A stretch of 64,000 nucleotides of DNA, from assembly GCA_001556025.1 (NCBI GenBank), contig LSIB01000190.1:169001-233000 (forward strand), in the 5' to 3' direction. Made by a program: the position numbers and the translations under genes. This DNA comes from Rhizobiales bacterium CCH3-A5 (lineage in GTDB: Bacteria > Pseudomonadota > Alphaproteobacteria > Rhizobiales > Beijerinckiaceae). The notes below the pieces were generated by a model that saw nothing but the letters and a program-made list of their open reading frames with translations, did no database searches and was not told where the DNA came from. Below are positions 19,479-28,252 of the stretch, in pieces. Each line of letters opens with the position of its first letter. Position 1 is the first letter of the stretch.

Positions 19479-20831
19479 GTGACCGCGTTCGATTCGCCCG
19501 AGCCGTTCGCCGTGCGCGCGGGCCGGCATCTGCGGCTCGACACGCTGGTCCGGCTGCGCTGGCTCGCCATTGCGGGTCAGAGTCTCGCGGTGGCCGGCGT
19601 GCATTTCGGGCTCGGATTTACGCTGCCCTTCGGCTGGTGCTTCGCCGCCATCGCCGCCTCGGCCTGGCTCAATATCGCGCTGCGCATCCGCTTCCCGATG
19701 AGCCATCGCCTGCGGGAGGGCGCGGCGACGGCGCTGCTCGCCTTCGACGTGCTGCAGCTCGCGGCGCTGCTTTATCTGACCGGCGGGTTGCAGAACCCGT
19801 TCTCGATCCTGTTCCTCGCACCCGTCATGATCTCGGCCACGGCGCTCCCGCCACGGCGCACGTTGCTGCTCGGGCTGCTCGCCATCGCGCTGGCCACCGG
19901 GCTGAACTTCGCGCACCTGCCGCTGCCCTGGGCCGGCGAGCCCCGCCCGGTCCTGCCCGCCTTCTATCAGGCCGGGACCTGGGGCGCGCTCGTGCTGGGC
20001 CTGGGCTTCACCGGCATCTACGCCTGGCGCGTCGCCAAGGAGGCGCGCGACCTCTCCGACGCGCTCACCGCGACCGAACTCGTTCTGGCGCGCGAGCAGC
20101 ATCTGTCGCAGCTCGACGGGCTGGCCGCCGCCGCCGCCCATGAACTCGGCACGCCGCTCGCCACCATCGCGCTCGTCGCCAAGGAGCTGTCGCGGCTGAG
20201 CCCGCCTGAGGGCGAGATGGCCGAGGACATCGCGCTGCTGCGCGAGCAGGTCGAGCGCTGCCGGGGCATCCTGGGCAAGCTCGCCTCGCTGCAGGACGAT
20301 GGTTCCGGCCCGCTCGACCAGCTGTCCCTGCGCCTGCTGATCGAGGAAGCGGCCGGGCCGCAGCGGCCCTTCGGCGTACCCTTCGCGATCACGATGACGG
20401 GAGACGGTCCCGAGCCGGTCTGCCGCCGCAATCCGGGAATGATCTATGGCCTCGGCAACATCGTCGACAATGCCGTCGATTTCGCCGCCTCGGGCGTGAC
20501 GATCGCGGCGCAGTGGAGCGAGAGCCACGTCACCCTGATCATCGCCGATGACGGGCCGGGCTTTCCGCCAGACGTGCTGATGCGCGCGGGCGAGCCCTAT
20601 CTGACGCGCAGTTCGGCCGAAGGGCGCGCCGGGGGCGGACTGGGCCTCGGCCTCTTCATCGCCAAGACCCTGCTGGAGCGCAGCGGGGCGGCGCTCGAAT
20701 TCTCCAACCTGCCTTTGCCCGCGACCGGCGCCGCGATCCGCATCGTCTGGCCCCGTCCGGTGTTCGAGGCCGATCTGCGCACAAGGGGGACTACCAAGCC
20801 GGAAGCGCCAGCACTACATGGGGTTAGCTGA
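19479..20831 (+). CDS. regB: RegB/PrrB/ActS redox sensor histidine kinase
   Basis: Inner-membrane redox sensor kinase of 450 aa controlling respiration, carbon and energy genes through RegA. About six membrane helices fill residues ~25-180; the quinone-sensing motif GGLQNPF is at ~102-108, the H-box AAAHELGTPLATI with His221, and the redox-active cysteine in QVERCRGIL is Cys261, matching Cys265 of Rhodobacter RegB. The HATPase region has the N-box GNIVDNAVDF and GGLGLGLF. GTG 19479 has GAGGAG seven bases upstream and is preferred over GTG 19452, whose AGGAG is only three bases away. regA follows. Confidence 0.95.
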   Translation: MTAFDSPEPFAVRAGRHLRLDTLVRLRWLAIAGQSLAVAGVHFGLGFTLPFGWCFAAIAASAWLNIALRIRFPMSHRLREGAATALLAFDVLQLAALLYLTGGLQNPFSILFLAPVMISATALPPRRTLLLGLLAIALATGLNFAHLPLPWAGEPRPVLPAFYQAGTWGALVLGLGFTGIYAWRVAKEARDLSDALTATELVLAREQHLSQLDGLAAAAAHELGTPLATIALVAKELSRLSPPEGEMAEDIALLREQVERCRGILGKLASLQDDGSGPLDQLSLRLLIEEAAGPQRPFGVPFAITMTGDGPEPVCRRNPGMIYGLGNIVDNAVDFAASGVTIAAQWSESHVTLIIADDGPGFPPDVLMRAGEPYLTRSSAEGRAGGGLGLGLFIAKTLLERSGAALEFSNLPLPATGAAIRIVWPRPVFEADLRTRGTTKPEAPALHGVS

Positions 20832-20864
20832 ACCAGACGATGGTGAGGGATACGCACAGGGCGC

Positions 20865-20886
20865 GTCCGTACTAAAATGTCCGTAC
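20865..20886 (+). promoter_or_regulatory. Direct repeat GTCCGTAC upstream of regA
   Basis: The octamer GTCCGTAC occurs at 20865-20872 and 20879-20886, 14 bp apart; the second copy is also part of the palindrome CCGTACGG. It lies 28-49 bp before the regA start in the 82 bp regB-regA gap. It may be a protein-binding site or chance; no known site class is recognised. Confidence 0.3.
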
Positions 20887-20913
20887 GGTGCGGCCGGTGG
20901 ACGGGAGTTTTCG

Positions 20914-21498
20914 ATGCAAGAACTGTTGAGCGAGCAGGCTTCGGCGAGCGCGGGCGCACAAGATGCCGCGCTGGCGGACATGTCCCTGCTTCTCGTCGAT
21001 GACGACAAGCCATTCCTGACCAGGCTTGCCCGCGCCATGGAGAGCCGGGGCTACGCGGTGCGAACCGCCGAAAGCGTGCAGGCCGGCATAGCCGAGGTCG
21101 AGTCCGCCGCTCCGGCCTTCGCGGTGATCGACTTGCGCCTTGCCGACGGCAACGGGCTCGACGTCATCGCAAGGCTGAAGGAGCGCCGCCCCGACGCGCG
21201 CGGCATCGTGCTGACCGGCTACGGAAACATCGCCACCGCCGTCAGCGCGGTGAAACTCGGCGCCTTCGATTTCCTGGCCAAGCCCGCCGACGCCGACGAG
21301 ATTCATTCGGCTCTCGCCGCCGCCCGCGATTCCCGGCCGATGCCGCCGGAAAACCCGATGTCGGCAGACCGCGTCCGCTGGGAGCACATCCAGCGCGTCT
21401 ACGAACTCTGCAACCGCAACGTCTCGGAAACGGCAAGGCGGTTGGGGATGCACCGGCGCACGCTGCAGCGCATCCTGGCCAAGCGCGCGCCGAGGTAG
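20914..21498 (+). CDS. regA: RegA/PrrA/ActR response regulator
   Basis: Cytoplasmic response regulator of 194 aa, the partner of RegB. The receiver has the acidic pair in LLVDDDKPF, phosphoacceptor Asp73 in AVIDLRLADG, Thr in VLTGYGN and Lys in LAKPAD. The C-terminal Fis-type helix-turn-helix VSETARRLGMHRRTLQRIL is the nearly invariant RegA DNA-binding helix. ATG 20914 is preceded by GGGAG; a later in-frame ATG at 20980 would still leave an intact receiver. Own promoter or readthrough from regB are both possible. Confidence 0.95.
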   Translation: MQELLSEQASASAGAQDAALADMSLLLVDDDKPFLTRLARAMESRGYAVRTAESVQAGIAEVESAAPAFAVIDLRLADGNGLDVIARLKERRPDARGIVLTGYGNIATAVSAVKLGAFDFLAKPADADEIHSALAAARDSRPMPPENPMSADRVRWEHIQRVYELCNRNVSETARRLGMHRRTLQRILAKRAPR

Positions 21499-21501
21499 CT
21501 C

Positions 21502-21960
21502 TCAGCCTTCCGGATCCTCGCTCCGCGCCAGCCGCTCGGCCGCGAGCCTCGCAAAGGCGATCGTCAGCATCTTCCGCCGCGCTCCGCTGAGCGGGTGCCG
21601 CGGCGGTTCGTGCAGCATCTCGCCGCCATATGCGTCGGCGACAATCAGCCCGACATCCCCGGGCAGGATTTCGCGCGGGAACTCGGGCGCGACGGCGAAC
21701 AGGAAACCGTCGCAATAATCGCGGTAGTCCGGCCATTTCCCGTCGATCCGGTAGTCCTCTAAGCCCGATTTCACCTCGACCACCAGCAATTCGCCCGAGG
21801 GCGACAGCGCCACGATGTCGCCGCGTCGGCCATTGGCGAATGTCATTTCCTTGACGACGGCGTAGCCGCGCGCGCGCAGATGCCGGCCTGCGCCCCGGCA
21901 GACGGCGCGGGTGATGTCGGGCCTTGTCGGCGGTGGGTTCAGGACGGAATCGGCGAGCAT
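21502..21960 (-). CDS. mmcB: MmcB-family DNA repair protein
   Basis: Small (152 aa) alphaproteobacterial protein of the MmcB family, linked in Caulobacter to mitomycin C damage tolerance. The sequence shows a PD-(D/E)xK nuclease-like core: GDIVALSPSGELLVVEVKSG, with Asp, Glu and Lys in the expected order, followed by DYRIDGKWPDYRDYCDGF. It converges on regA with a 3 bp gap and is divergent from the glycosyltransferase gene. Enzymatic activity is inferred from the fold motif only. I see no LexA box, but the short upstream gap was only scanned by eye. Confidence 0.82.
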   Translation of the reverse strand: MLADSVLNPPPTRPDITRAVCRGAGRHLRARGYAVVKEMTFANGRRGDIVALSPSGELLVVEVKSGLEDYRIDGKWPDYRDYCDGFLFAVAPEFPREILPGDVGLIVADAYGGEMLHEPPRHPLSGARRKMLTIAFARLAAERLARSEDPEG

Positions 21961-22073
21961 CGCGGCATGTTCACTCTATGTCCGCTCGCATGCAAGGCGC
22001 ATGTCGAACTCCGGCGTCGACAATCGCGGAGACCTCACCTAGGCCTACGCGCCGTGTCGCTGGTGCCGCCGTT

Positions 22074-23099
22074 TTGGAAGCCTTTCTCCCCTTGCTCTTG
22101 ATCGCAGCCCTGGCCGCGCTCGCCGCCGGCCGCTTTTGCGTCGTGCTGCGCCCGCTCCTGGTGCGCTACGCCATGGCGCGGCCGAGCGCGCGCTCCAGCC
22201 ATAGCGTGCCCACGCCGCAGGGCGGCGGCATCGCCGTCCTGGCCGGAGCCTTTCTGGCGCTGGGCGTTGCCTTACTCTTCGCGGGCCTGCCGACCGATGC
22301 CGGCAGCGGGCTCGTGCTGCTGCTGGCGGCGGCGATCCTGCTCGCCATCGTCGGCGCCTGGGACGATATCCGCCCGCTCTCGCCGGGTCTCCGGCTGGGC
22401 TTGCAGGCGCTCTGCGTCGGCACGGTGCTGTTCCTCGCCGCGCCAGAGGTAAGACTGTTTCCCGAGGCGCTGCCGCTCGCCGTCGAGCGAGGCCTGGCGC
22501 TGCTGGCCGGGATCTGGTTCGTGAATCTCGTCAACTTCATGGACGGTATCGACTGGATCACGGTCGCCGGCATCGTGCCGCTGAGCGGGGCGCTGGCGCT
22601 GGCCGGAGCATTCGGCGTTCTCGATCCGGCGACCGGCTGGCTCGCGGCGGCGCTCTGCGGCGGTCTTCTGGGGTTTGCGCCCTTCAACAAGCCGACGGCG
22701 CGGCTCTTCCTCGGCGATGTCGGCTCGCTGCCGATCGGGCTCTTGACGGCTTATCTGCTCTACCGCCTGGCCGGGACCGGCGCGCTGACCGCCGCCCTGC
22801 TGTTGCCCCTTTACCATGTCGCGGATTCGACCATCACCCTGTTCCGTCGGCTGGCGCGGCGCGAGAAGGTCTGGGAGGCGCATCGCAGCCATTTCTATCA
22901 GCAGGCGACGGTGAACGGTTTTGGCGTCCCCGAGATCGTGGCGCAGGTCGCGCTGCTGAATCTCGGCCTCGTCGCGCTCGCCGCCGTCAGCCTGCGCTTT
23001 CCCGATGGCTGGGTTCAGTTCGCCTGCCTGCTGGCAGGCCTGGTGCTGACCGCGCTCCTGCTGCGGCGCTTTTCACAAAGGCGTGCAGGCCTTGGCTGA
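22074..23099 (+). CDS. WecA/MraY-type glycosyl-1-phosphate transferase (GT4 polyprenol family)
   Basis: Integral membrane enzyme (~341 aa, about 10 helices) that would move a sugar-1-phosphate from a UDP-sugar to undecaprenyl phosphate, starting O-antigen or exopolysaccharide synthesis. Motifs: SVPTPQGGGIAV near the N-terminus, NFMDGIDWIT and NKPTARLFLGDVGSLPIG (catalytic Asp region). MraY itself normally sits in the dcw cluster, so WecA/WbpL-type is more likely. The start is uncertain: TTG 22074 or TTG 22092 would begin at the first helix, whereas ATGs at 21978/21990 add a non-hydrophobic leader without SD. The stop overlaps the epimerase start. Confidence 0.82.
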   Translation: MEAFLPLLLIAALAALAAGRFCVVLRPLLVRYAMARPSARSSHSVPTPQGGGIAVLAGAFLALGVALLFAGLPTDAGSGLVLLLAAAILLAIVGAWDDIRPLSPGLRLGLQALCVGTVLFLAAPEVRLFPEALPLAVERGLALLAGIWFVNLVNFMDGIDWITVAGIVPLSGALALAGAFGVLDPATGWLAAALCGGLLGFAPFNKPTARLFLGDVGSLPIGLLTAYLLYRLAGTGALTAALLLPLYHVADSTITLFRRLARREKVWEAHRSHFYQQATVNGFGVPEIVAQVALLNLGLVALAAVSLRFPDGWVQFACLLAGLVLTALLLRRFSQRRAGLG

Positions 23100-24018
23100 C
23101 GCCCTCGTCCTCGTCACCGGCGCCAGCGGCTTCATCGGGGGCCATCTCGTCGCCGGTCTCCTGGCGGCGGGGTATCGCGTCCGCATCGCGCAGCGGCGGG
23201 CTGGCCCCGCGCCGCGCGGCGTCGAGGCCGTCGTCACCGGTGATCTCGCCGGGCCGATCGACTGGGCTCCGGCTCTTGCCGGCGTAGGTCATGTCGTGCA
23301 TCTCGCCGGCCTCGCCCATGCCGGGCCGGGCCTGCCCGAGGCGCTCTACCAACGCATCAACACGCAAGCGACGCTGGAACTCGCGCAGGCCGCCCGCGCG
23401 GCCGGCGTCGCGCGCTTCGTCTATCTGTCATCGATCAAGGCCCAGACCGGCGCCACCGGCGGCCCGCCCGCGACCGAAGCCGATGCGCCGCTGCCCGATC
23501 AGGCCTATGGCCGTTCCAAGCTCGCGGCCGAACGGGGACTGGCGGGCCTCGATTGCGACTGGGTCGCCTTGCGCCCGGTGCTGGTCTACGGGCCGGGCGT
23601 CAAGGCCAACATGGCGGCGCTGATGAGGCTCGCGCGGCTGCCCATCCCGCTGCCGTTCGGCGCGCTGACCGCGCCGCGCTCGCTGCTGGCGGTGGAGAAT
23701 CTGGTCGAGGCGATCCTGTTCGCGCTGACGCCGGCCTGCCCGGCGCGGCGCGCCTTTCTCGTGGCCGATCCTGAGCCGATCGGCGTGGCCATGATCGTCT
23801 CTGCTCTGCGAGAGGGCCTTGGCCGCTCTCCCGGCCTTTTCAGCGTGCCGCCATCGCTGCTGCGCGCGGGCGCGGCGCTTATGGGCCAATCGCGCCGCTT
23901 CGATCTGCTGGCGGGTGGGCTGGTGGCGCGGCCCGACGCCCTGCTCAGGGCTGGCTGGCGGCCACAGGTCGGGACGCAGGCGGCGCTGGCGCGTCTGGCG
24001 TCTGCTGACGGAACCTGA
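23083..24018 (+). CDS. NAD-dependent sugar epimerase/dehydratase
   Basis: Short-chain dehydrogenase of the extended (GalE/WcaG) type, 311 aa. The Rossmann motif LVTGASGFIGGHLV is at residues ~9-22, and the catalytic set is YLSSIKAQTG with YGRSKLAAE (Tyr-x-x-x-Lys). It probably makes or reduces a nucleotide sugar used by the adjoining transferase, as in the WecA-type plus epimerase pairs of O-antigen loci. GTG 23083 overlaps the preceding gene by 17 bp; TTG 23092 is an alternative. Its last 74 bp overlap tail-to-tail with the dehydratase gene on the other strand. Confidence 0.85.
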   Translation: MQALADALVLVTGASGFIGGHLVAGLLAAGYRVRIAQRRAGPAPRGVEAVVTGDLAGPIDWAPALAGVGHVVHLAGLAHAGPGLPEALYQRINTQATLELAQAARAAGVARFVYLSSIKAQTGATGGPPATEADAPLPDQAYGRSKLAAERGLAGLDCDWVALRPVLVYGPGVKANMAALMRLARLPIPLPFGALTAPRSLLAVENLVEAILFALTPACPARRAFLVADPEPIGVAMIVSALREGLGRSPGLFSVPPSLLRAGAALMGQSRRFDLLAGGLVARPDALLRAGWRPQVGTQAALARLASADGT

Positions 24019-25918
24019 AATCCGGGATCGCTTCGTCGAGCACTGCTTCGGCCAGGGCGCGGTCATCGGCCTTGACGGCGCCGTCGAGCCGGCCAAGCCA
24101 GCCCTGCATCCGCGGCCGCCCGGCAAAGATCGGCTTGGCCGCCATCACGCCGTCGAGGCCGGTCTCGGCCATGGGCTCGTCGCGCGCGAACAGGATCTCG
24201 TTCAGGCGCTCGCCCGGTCTCACGCCCGACACGACGATCTCGATGTCGAGGCCGGGCTCGTAGCCTGCCAGCCGGATCATCCGCTCGGCCAGATCCATGA
24301 TTCGCACGGGCTGGCCCATCTTCAGCACATAGACGGCGGCGCGTTCGGCGTCGGGCCCTTCGGCGAGGGTGCTCGCATTGGCGTGCGACGCCGCCGTCAG
24401 GACGAGGTCGCAGGCCTCGCGGATCGTCATGAAATAGCGGATCATGTCGGGGCTGGTCACGGTCACCGGTCCGCCGCGCTCGATCTGCGCCTTGAACTTC
24501 GGCACCACCGAGCCGGCCGAGCCCAGCACATTGCCGAAGCGCACCGCCACGAGCCGCATGCCCGACGCCGCCGCGACGAATTCGGCGTCGCGCGACTGGG
24601 CGTACATCTCGGCGAAGCGCTTGGTCGCGCCCAGCATCGAGACGGGCTCGATCGCCTTGTCGGTCGAGATCATCACGAAGATCTTGGCGTTGGCCGCGAT
24701 CGCGGCGTCCGTGACGTTCACCGAGCCGAAGATGTTGGTCTTGATGCCCTCGGCCCAGTCGGCCTCCAGATAAGGCACATGCTTCAGGGCGGCGGCATGG
24801 ATGACGATGTCGGGCGAAAACGCCGTGAAGAGCTGCGTGATCCGGGCGCGGTCGCGGACATCGGCGAGCGCGCCGGAGACCTTGGCGTCATGCTCGTGGA
24901 TCGAGAGTTCCTCGGTGATCCGGAACAGCGCCGGTTCCGAGCTCTCGACGACCAGAAGCTCGCTCGCGCCGAACGCCGCGCAGCGCAGGCAGATCTCGGA
25001 GCCGATCGAGCCCCCGCCGCCGGTGACGATGACGCGCTTGCCCGTGAGGAAGTGCCCGAGCCGCTCGCGGTCGATCCGGACGGAGGGGCGCACCAGCAGA
25101 TCCTCGATCTCGAGCGGCGCGATCTCGGTGTCTCGCGCGCCCTCGCCCAGCGTGTCGATGCGCGAGATCGGCAGAGCGAGCTTGCGGGTGCGCGCCAGCC
25201 AGAGCTCGGGCTGCGCCTCGGGCGCAAGCGCGCTCGGCGTTGCGACGATGCGGCGGAACTCCTCGCCGCGGGCAGCCGCGTCCTGCACGATCGTCTCGAC
25301 CTCGCCGAGCAGGCCGAGCACCGGCACGCCGCGGATCGACTGGTGCAGATCGTCGGGACGCGGCGACAGGATGCCGGCCGGGCGCATCTTGCGCATCGCC
25401 CCGGCTTCCATGGCGCGGATCACCATCTCGACCTCGACGCCGCGCCCCAGGATCAGCGCCGGCAGCGAGGCCTCGCGCACCGCCAGATGCCGCGTGCGCG
25501 AGAACTTGAAGTACCGATAGGCAAGCCTCGGCCCGCCAAGCAGCGCGATCTGCACCATCCAGTAGAGCGCGATCGAGATCTTGCCGAAATAGAACGCCCC
25601 GTAGAAATTCGGCGAGACGAGGACGTAGTCGACCACGAGCAGGCTCAGCGACAGAACCGTCACCGCCTTGACGATGTTGGACAGGTCCGGCAGCGAGGCG
25701 AAGCGCCATTTCGAGCGGTAAAGCGAGAAGAACCAGTAGACGACGCCGGCATAGGCCACGAAAGCCGGCAGGAACTGCGGCAGATAGCGCATATGCTGCG
25801 TCAGTTGCCAGCCCTCGAAGCGGATCACGAAGACGAGCCAGATAGCCAGCGCCGTCATCACGAGATCGTGGACGACGACGGCGAGTTTTTTCACCTGCTG
25901 CTTGGAGATACTGGCCAT
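23945..25918 (-). CDS. FlaA1/CapD/WbpM-type nucleoside-diphosphate-sugar dehydratase
   Basis: Membrane-bound UDP-GlcNAc 4,6-dehydratase-type enzyme of 657 aa acting at the inner membrane in polysaccharide synthesis. Four helices (~residues 10-130) come first, then a CoA-binding-like Rossmann domain (~140-270) and the catalytic SDR domain (~290-580) with VTGGGGSIGSE and MISTDKAIEPVSMLGATKR; the usual Tyr-x-x-x-Lys is Met-x-x-x-Lys, a substitution typical of the large WbpM/PglF class. MASISKQQ at 25918 is the natural start; an in-frame extension to 26050 is basic and unrelated. It lies 53 bp downstream of the TetR gene. Confidence 0.9.
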   Translation of the reverse strand: MASISKQQVKKLAVVVHDLVMTALAIWLVFVIRFEGWQLTQHMRYLPQFLPAFVAYAGVVYWFFSLYRSKWRFASLPDLSNIVKAVTVLSLSLLVVDYVLVSPNFYGAFYFGKISIALYWMVQIALLGGPRLAYRYFKFSRTRHLAVREASLPALILGRGVEVEMVIRAMEAGAMRKMRPAGILSPRPDDLHQSIRGVPVLGLLGEVETIVQDAAARGEEFRRIVATPSALAPEAQPELWLARTRKLALPISRIDTLGEGARDTEIAPLEIEDLLVRPSVRIDRERLGHFLTGKRVIVTGGGGSIGSEICLRCAAFGASELLVVESSEPALFRITEELSIHEHDAKVSGALADVRDRARITQLFTAFSPDIVIHAAALKHVPYLEADWAEGIKTNIFGSVNVTDAAIAANAKIFVMISTDKAIEPVSMLGATKRFAEMYAQSRDAEFVAAASGMRLVAVRFGNVLGSAGSVVPKFKAQIERGGPVTVTSPDMIRYFMTIREACDLVLTAASHANASTLAEGPDAERAAVYVLKMGQPVRIMDLAERMIRLAGYEPGLDIEIVVSGVRPGERLNEILFARDEPMAETGLDGVMAAKPIFAGRPRMQGWLGRLDGAVKADDRALAEAVLDEAIPDFRFRQQTPDAPAPPASRPVAASQP

Positions 25919-25971
25919 GGCAGGCGGGGTATCCCGTCCTGACGGCGGCTTGTCAACGCGCGAGGGCGCTC

Positions 25972-26562
25972 TCAGGGGCGCTCGCGCAGCAGTCCCGCCA
26001 TCAGGAAATCGATCATCTCGCCGATCGCCGGGCCCGGCATGCGCTCGCATTGCGCCATGAGCAGCGGGTGGTGGAAGCGGATCATCGCCGTGCGGATGCA
26101 GCGTGTCGCGGCGGCCGGGTCGATCGCCCGGAACTCACCGGTCTCGACGCCCTGCGCGACGACACCACGCAGCACCGCGTCGAAGCGCTCGATATGGCCG
26201 ATGATCGCGTCCCAGCTCTCCTCCATCGCGGCGCAGACCATCTCCTGCATCCGGACCTGATCGGCAAAGCGCGCCTCGTTGATCCGGTTGGCGGCGAGCA
26301 GCATCTCGCGCAGGCGGCAGGCGGCCGAACCCGGCCCGTCCGCGATGCCGCGCAGTACGGTTTCGAGCTCGCCCTTGTAGCGCGCCAGCACGGCCTCGTT
26401 GATCGCCTTCTTGGAGTCGAAGAAGCGATAGACATTGGCCGGCGACATCCGCAGCGACTTGGCAATGTCGGCGACGGTGGTCTTCTGGTAGCCGATCTCG
26501 CGGAAATGGCGCTCGGCCGCATCGACGATGCTGAGCCGCGTATCGCGCTCGGGATGGCTCAA
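25972..26562 (-). CDS. TetR/AcrR-family transcriptional repressor
   Basis: Regulator of 196 aa. The N-terminal helix-turn-helix (residues ~10-57, AAERHFREIGYQKTTVADIAKSLRMSPANVYRFFDSKKAI) is a textbook TetR domain; the C-terminal ligand domain resembles rhizobial regulators near RND efflux genes, but no efflux operon is adjacent. A perfect palindrome lies between -35 and -10 elements upstream (26601-26629), so it very likely represses its own gene and perhaps the dehydratase gene downstream. The ligand is unknown. Confidence 0.9.
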   Translation of the reverse strand: MSHPERDTRLSIVDAAERHFREIGYQKTTVADIAKSLRMSPANVYRFFDSKKAINEAVLARYKGELETVLRGIADGPGSAACRLREMLLAANRINEARFADQVRMQEMVCAAMEESWDAIIGHIERFDAVLRGVVAQGVETGEFRAIDPAAATRCIRTAMIRFHHPLLMAQCERMPGPAIGEMIDFLMAGLLRERP

Positions 26563-26600
26563 GGCGGCCCGTCCTCGGTGATGATGGGATCAGGTATGAG

Positions 26601-26629
26601 GTGCTATGACGAATTTCGTCATTCGTCAA
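26601..26629 (-). promoter_or_regulatory. Promoter with embedded TetR operator
   Basis: On the minus strand TTGACG (26629-26624) and TAGCAC (26606-26601) are 17 bp apart. The spacer is occupied by a perfect palindrome, ATGACGAATTTCGTCAT (26606-26622), and a third half-site TTCGTCA (26622-26628) adjoins it. A bound dimer would block polymerase, consistent with autorepression by the TetR gene that starts at 26562. Confidence 0.7.
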
Positions 26630-26647
26630 TGATGTTTGCGATCAAGG

Positions 26648-26676
26648 CTTTATGTCAAAAGACATAAAGTCTTTAT
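26648..26676. repeat. AT-rich overlapping palindromes between cobQ and tetR
   Basis: CTTTATGTC / GACATAAAG (perfect 9 bp arms, loop AAAA, 26648-26669) overlaps a second palindrome ATAAAG-T-CTTTAT (26664-26676). It begins 3 bp past the cobQ stop. No T-run follows in the cobQ direction, so it is a poor terminator; an operator is possible. It is markedly more AT-rich than its surroundings. Confidence 0.45.
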
Positions 26677-26678
26677 CG

Positions 26679-28169
26679 TCACGTAACGGCATGCCGTCGC
26701 GCCAGCCCCAGAATTGCCTCGATATCGAGATGCCGGGCGAGATGCGCCGCCAACCGGTCGAGCGTCGTCTCGATGTCCGCCTCGTAGTTCAGCGTGGAGC
26801 CAACGGGTCTGCCGGCGATGCTGCCAAGCGAGGCCAACCGCATGGCGTCAGACGCGAAGACGCCGTGAAGATAGGTGCCGACGACGCGTCCGTCGGCGCT
26901 GCTCGCTCCGTCGTCGCGCCCGTCGATCCGGAACGGCGCGCGCGCGGTGTCGGGCCCCTCGGTTCGTCCGAGATGGATTTCGTAGGCGCGTCCGGACGCT
27001 GCACTCGCGGCATGCGTGAATCCGACCTCGCGCACGGTCTTCTCCGGCGATAGAACGGTTTCGACGTCGAGCAGACCCAGGCCCGCCGCTTCGCCCGCCG
27101 GCCCTTCAAGCCCGAGCGGGTCGCGAACGATCCGACCGAGCATCTGGTAGCCGCCGCATAATCCCAGCACATGCCCGCCGCGCCGGCGATGGCTCAGGAT
27201 GTCGATGTCCCAGCCCTCAGCGCGCAATACGGCGAGGTCGCGCAGGGTCGTCTTCGAGCCGGGCAGGATGACGAGGTCGGCGTCGGGCGGCAGCGCCTGC
27301 CCGCGCGTGACGAGCCTGAGATCGACTGCCTCCTCGCGCTTGAGCGGATCGAGATCGTCGAAATTGGCGATGCCCGGCAGAACCGGGACGACGATCCTGA
27401 GCGTCGCGTTGGGTCTGCGCTCGCCCGAACGCAGATCGAGCCCGTCCTCGGCCGGCAGCCGGGCGGCGTCGGCAAACCAGGGCACGACGCCAAAACAGGG
27501 CCAGCCCGTGGCGGCGCGGATCGTCTCGACGCCGGGCGCAAAGAGCGAAGCATCGCCGCGAAAGCGGTTGATCGCGAAGCCTGAGATCATGGCGCGGTCG
27601 GCCCCGTCGAGCACTGCATGGGTTCCGACGAGGCTCGCGATCACGCCGCCCCGGTCGATGTCGCCGATCAGGATCGCCGGCACCCCGGCGGCCCGCGCGA
27701 AACCGAGATTGGCGATGTCGCGCGCGCGCAGATTGGTTTCGGCCGGCGAGCCCGCGCCCTCGACGATGACAAGGTCCGCGCCATCGCCGAGCCGCGAAAA
27801 GCTCTGGAGCACCTGCGGCATGAAATCGCCGCGCCGCGCATAATCGCCCGAGGCGAGATGGCCGGCGACGCGGCCCTGCAGCACGATCTGGCTGCCGGTC
27901 TCGCTCTCGGGCTTGAGCAGCACCGGGTTCATGTCGGTATGGGGCGCGATGCGTGCGGCGCGCGCTTGCAGCGCCTGCGCCCGGCCGATCTCGCCGCCCG
28001 GCGTGGCGGCGGCGTTGTTGGACATGTTCTGCGGTTTGAACGGCCTGACATTCAGGCCGCGATCGGCGAAGAGCCGGCACAGCCCGGCCACGATCAATGA
28101 CTTGCCGACATTGGAGCCGGTGCCGAGGATCATCACGGCAGGCGTGCGGGGGGCTGCGACTTGGGCCAT
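26679..28169 (-). CDS. cobQ: Cobyric acid synthase
   Basis: Glutamine-dependent amidotransferase of 496 aa that amidates four carboxylates of adenosylcobyrinic a,c-diamide in cobalamin synthesis. The N-terminal P-loop-like domain has [15 protein letters not shown] and the family motif [13 protein letters not shown]; the C-terminal class I glutaminase has the nucleophile elbow [10 protein letters not shown] and a downstream His in [12 protein letters not shown] 28169 fits the family N-terminus. No other cobalamin gene is adjacent. The 299 bp upstream has a strong minus-strand promoter and a potential structured leader, but no B12 box that I can recognise. Confidence 0.95.
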   Translation of the reverse strand: MAQVAAPRTPAVMILGTGSNVGKSLIVAGLCRLFADRGLNVRPFKPQNMSNNAAATPGGEIGRAQALQARAARIAPHTDMNPVLLKPESETGSQIVLQGRVAGHLASGDYARRGDFMPQVLQSFSRLGDGADLVIVEGAGSPAETNLRARDIANLGFARAAGVPAILIGDIDRGGVIASLVGTHAVLDGADRAMISGFAINRFRGDASLFAPGVETIRAATGWPCFGVVPWFADAARLPAEDGLDLRSGERRPNATLRIVVPVLPGIANFDDLDPLKREEAVDLRLVTRGQALPPDADLVILPGSKTTLRDLAVLRAEGWDIDILSHRRRGGHVLGLCGGYQMLGRIVRDPLGLEGPAGEAAGLGLLDVETVLSPEKTVREVGFTHAASAASGRAYEIHLGRTEGPDTARAPFRIDGRDDGASSADGRVVGTYLHGVFASDAMRLASLGSIAGRPVGSTLNYEADIETTLDRLAAHLARHLDIEAILGLARRHAVT

Positions 28170-28252
28170 CGCGCCTGCTTAGGCAAGCGGCGCGAGGCGG
28201 GCAAGCCGGGCGATGTGTCCGTTCTGAACGCTGATGCTGACAGGAAGGGTCA

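Noticed and set aside
23819..25942. A 707-codon plus-strand frame opposite the WbpM-type gene
   Set aside because: Composition is typical of antisense shadow, and the minus-strand gene has clear Rossmann motifs and membrane helices.
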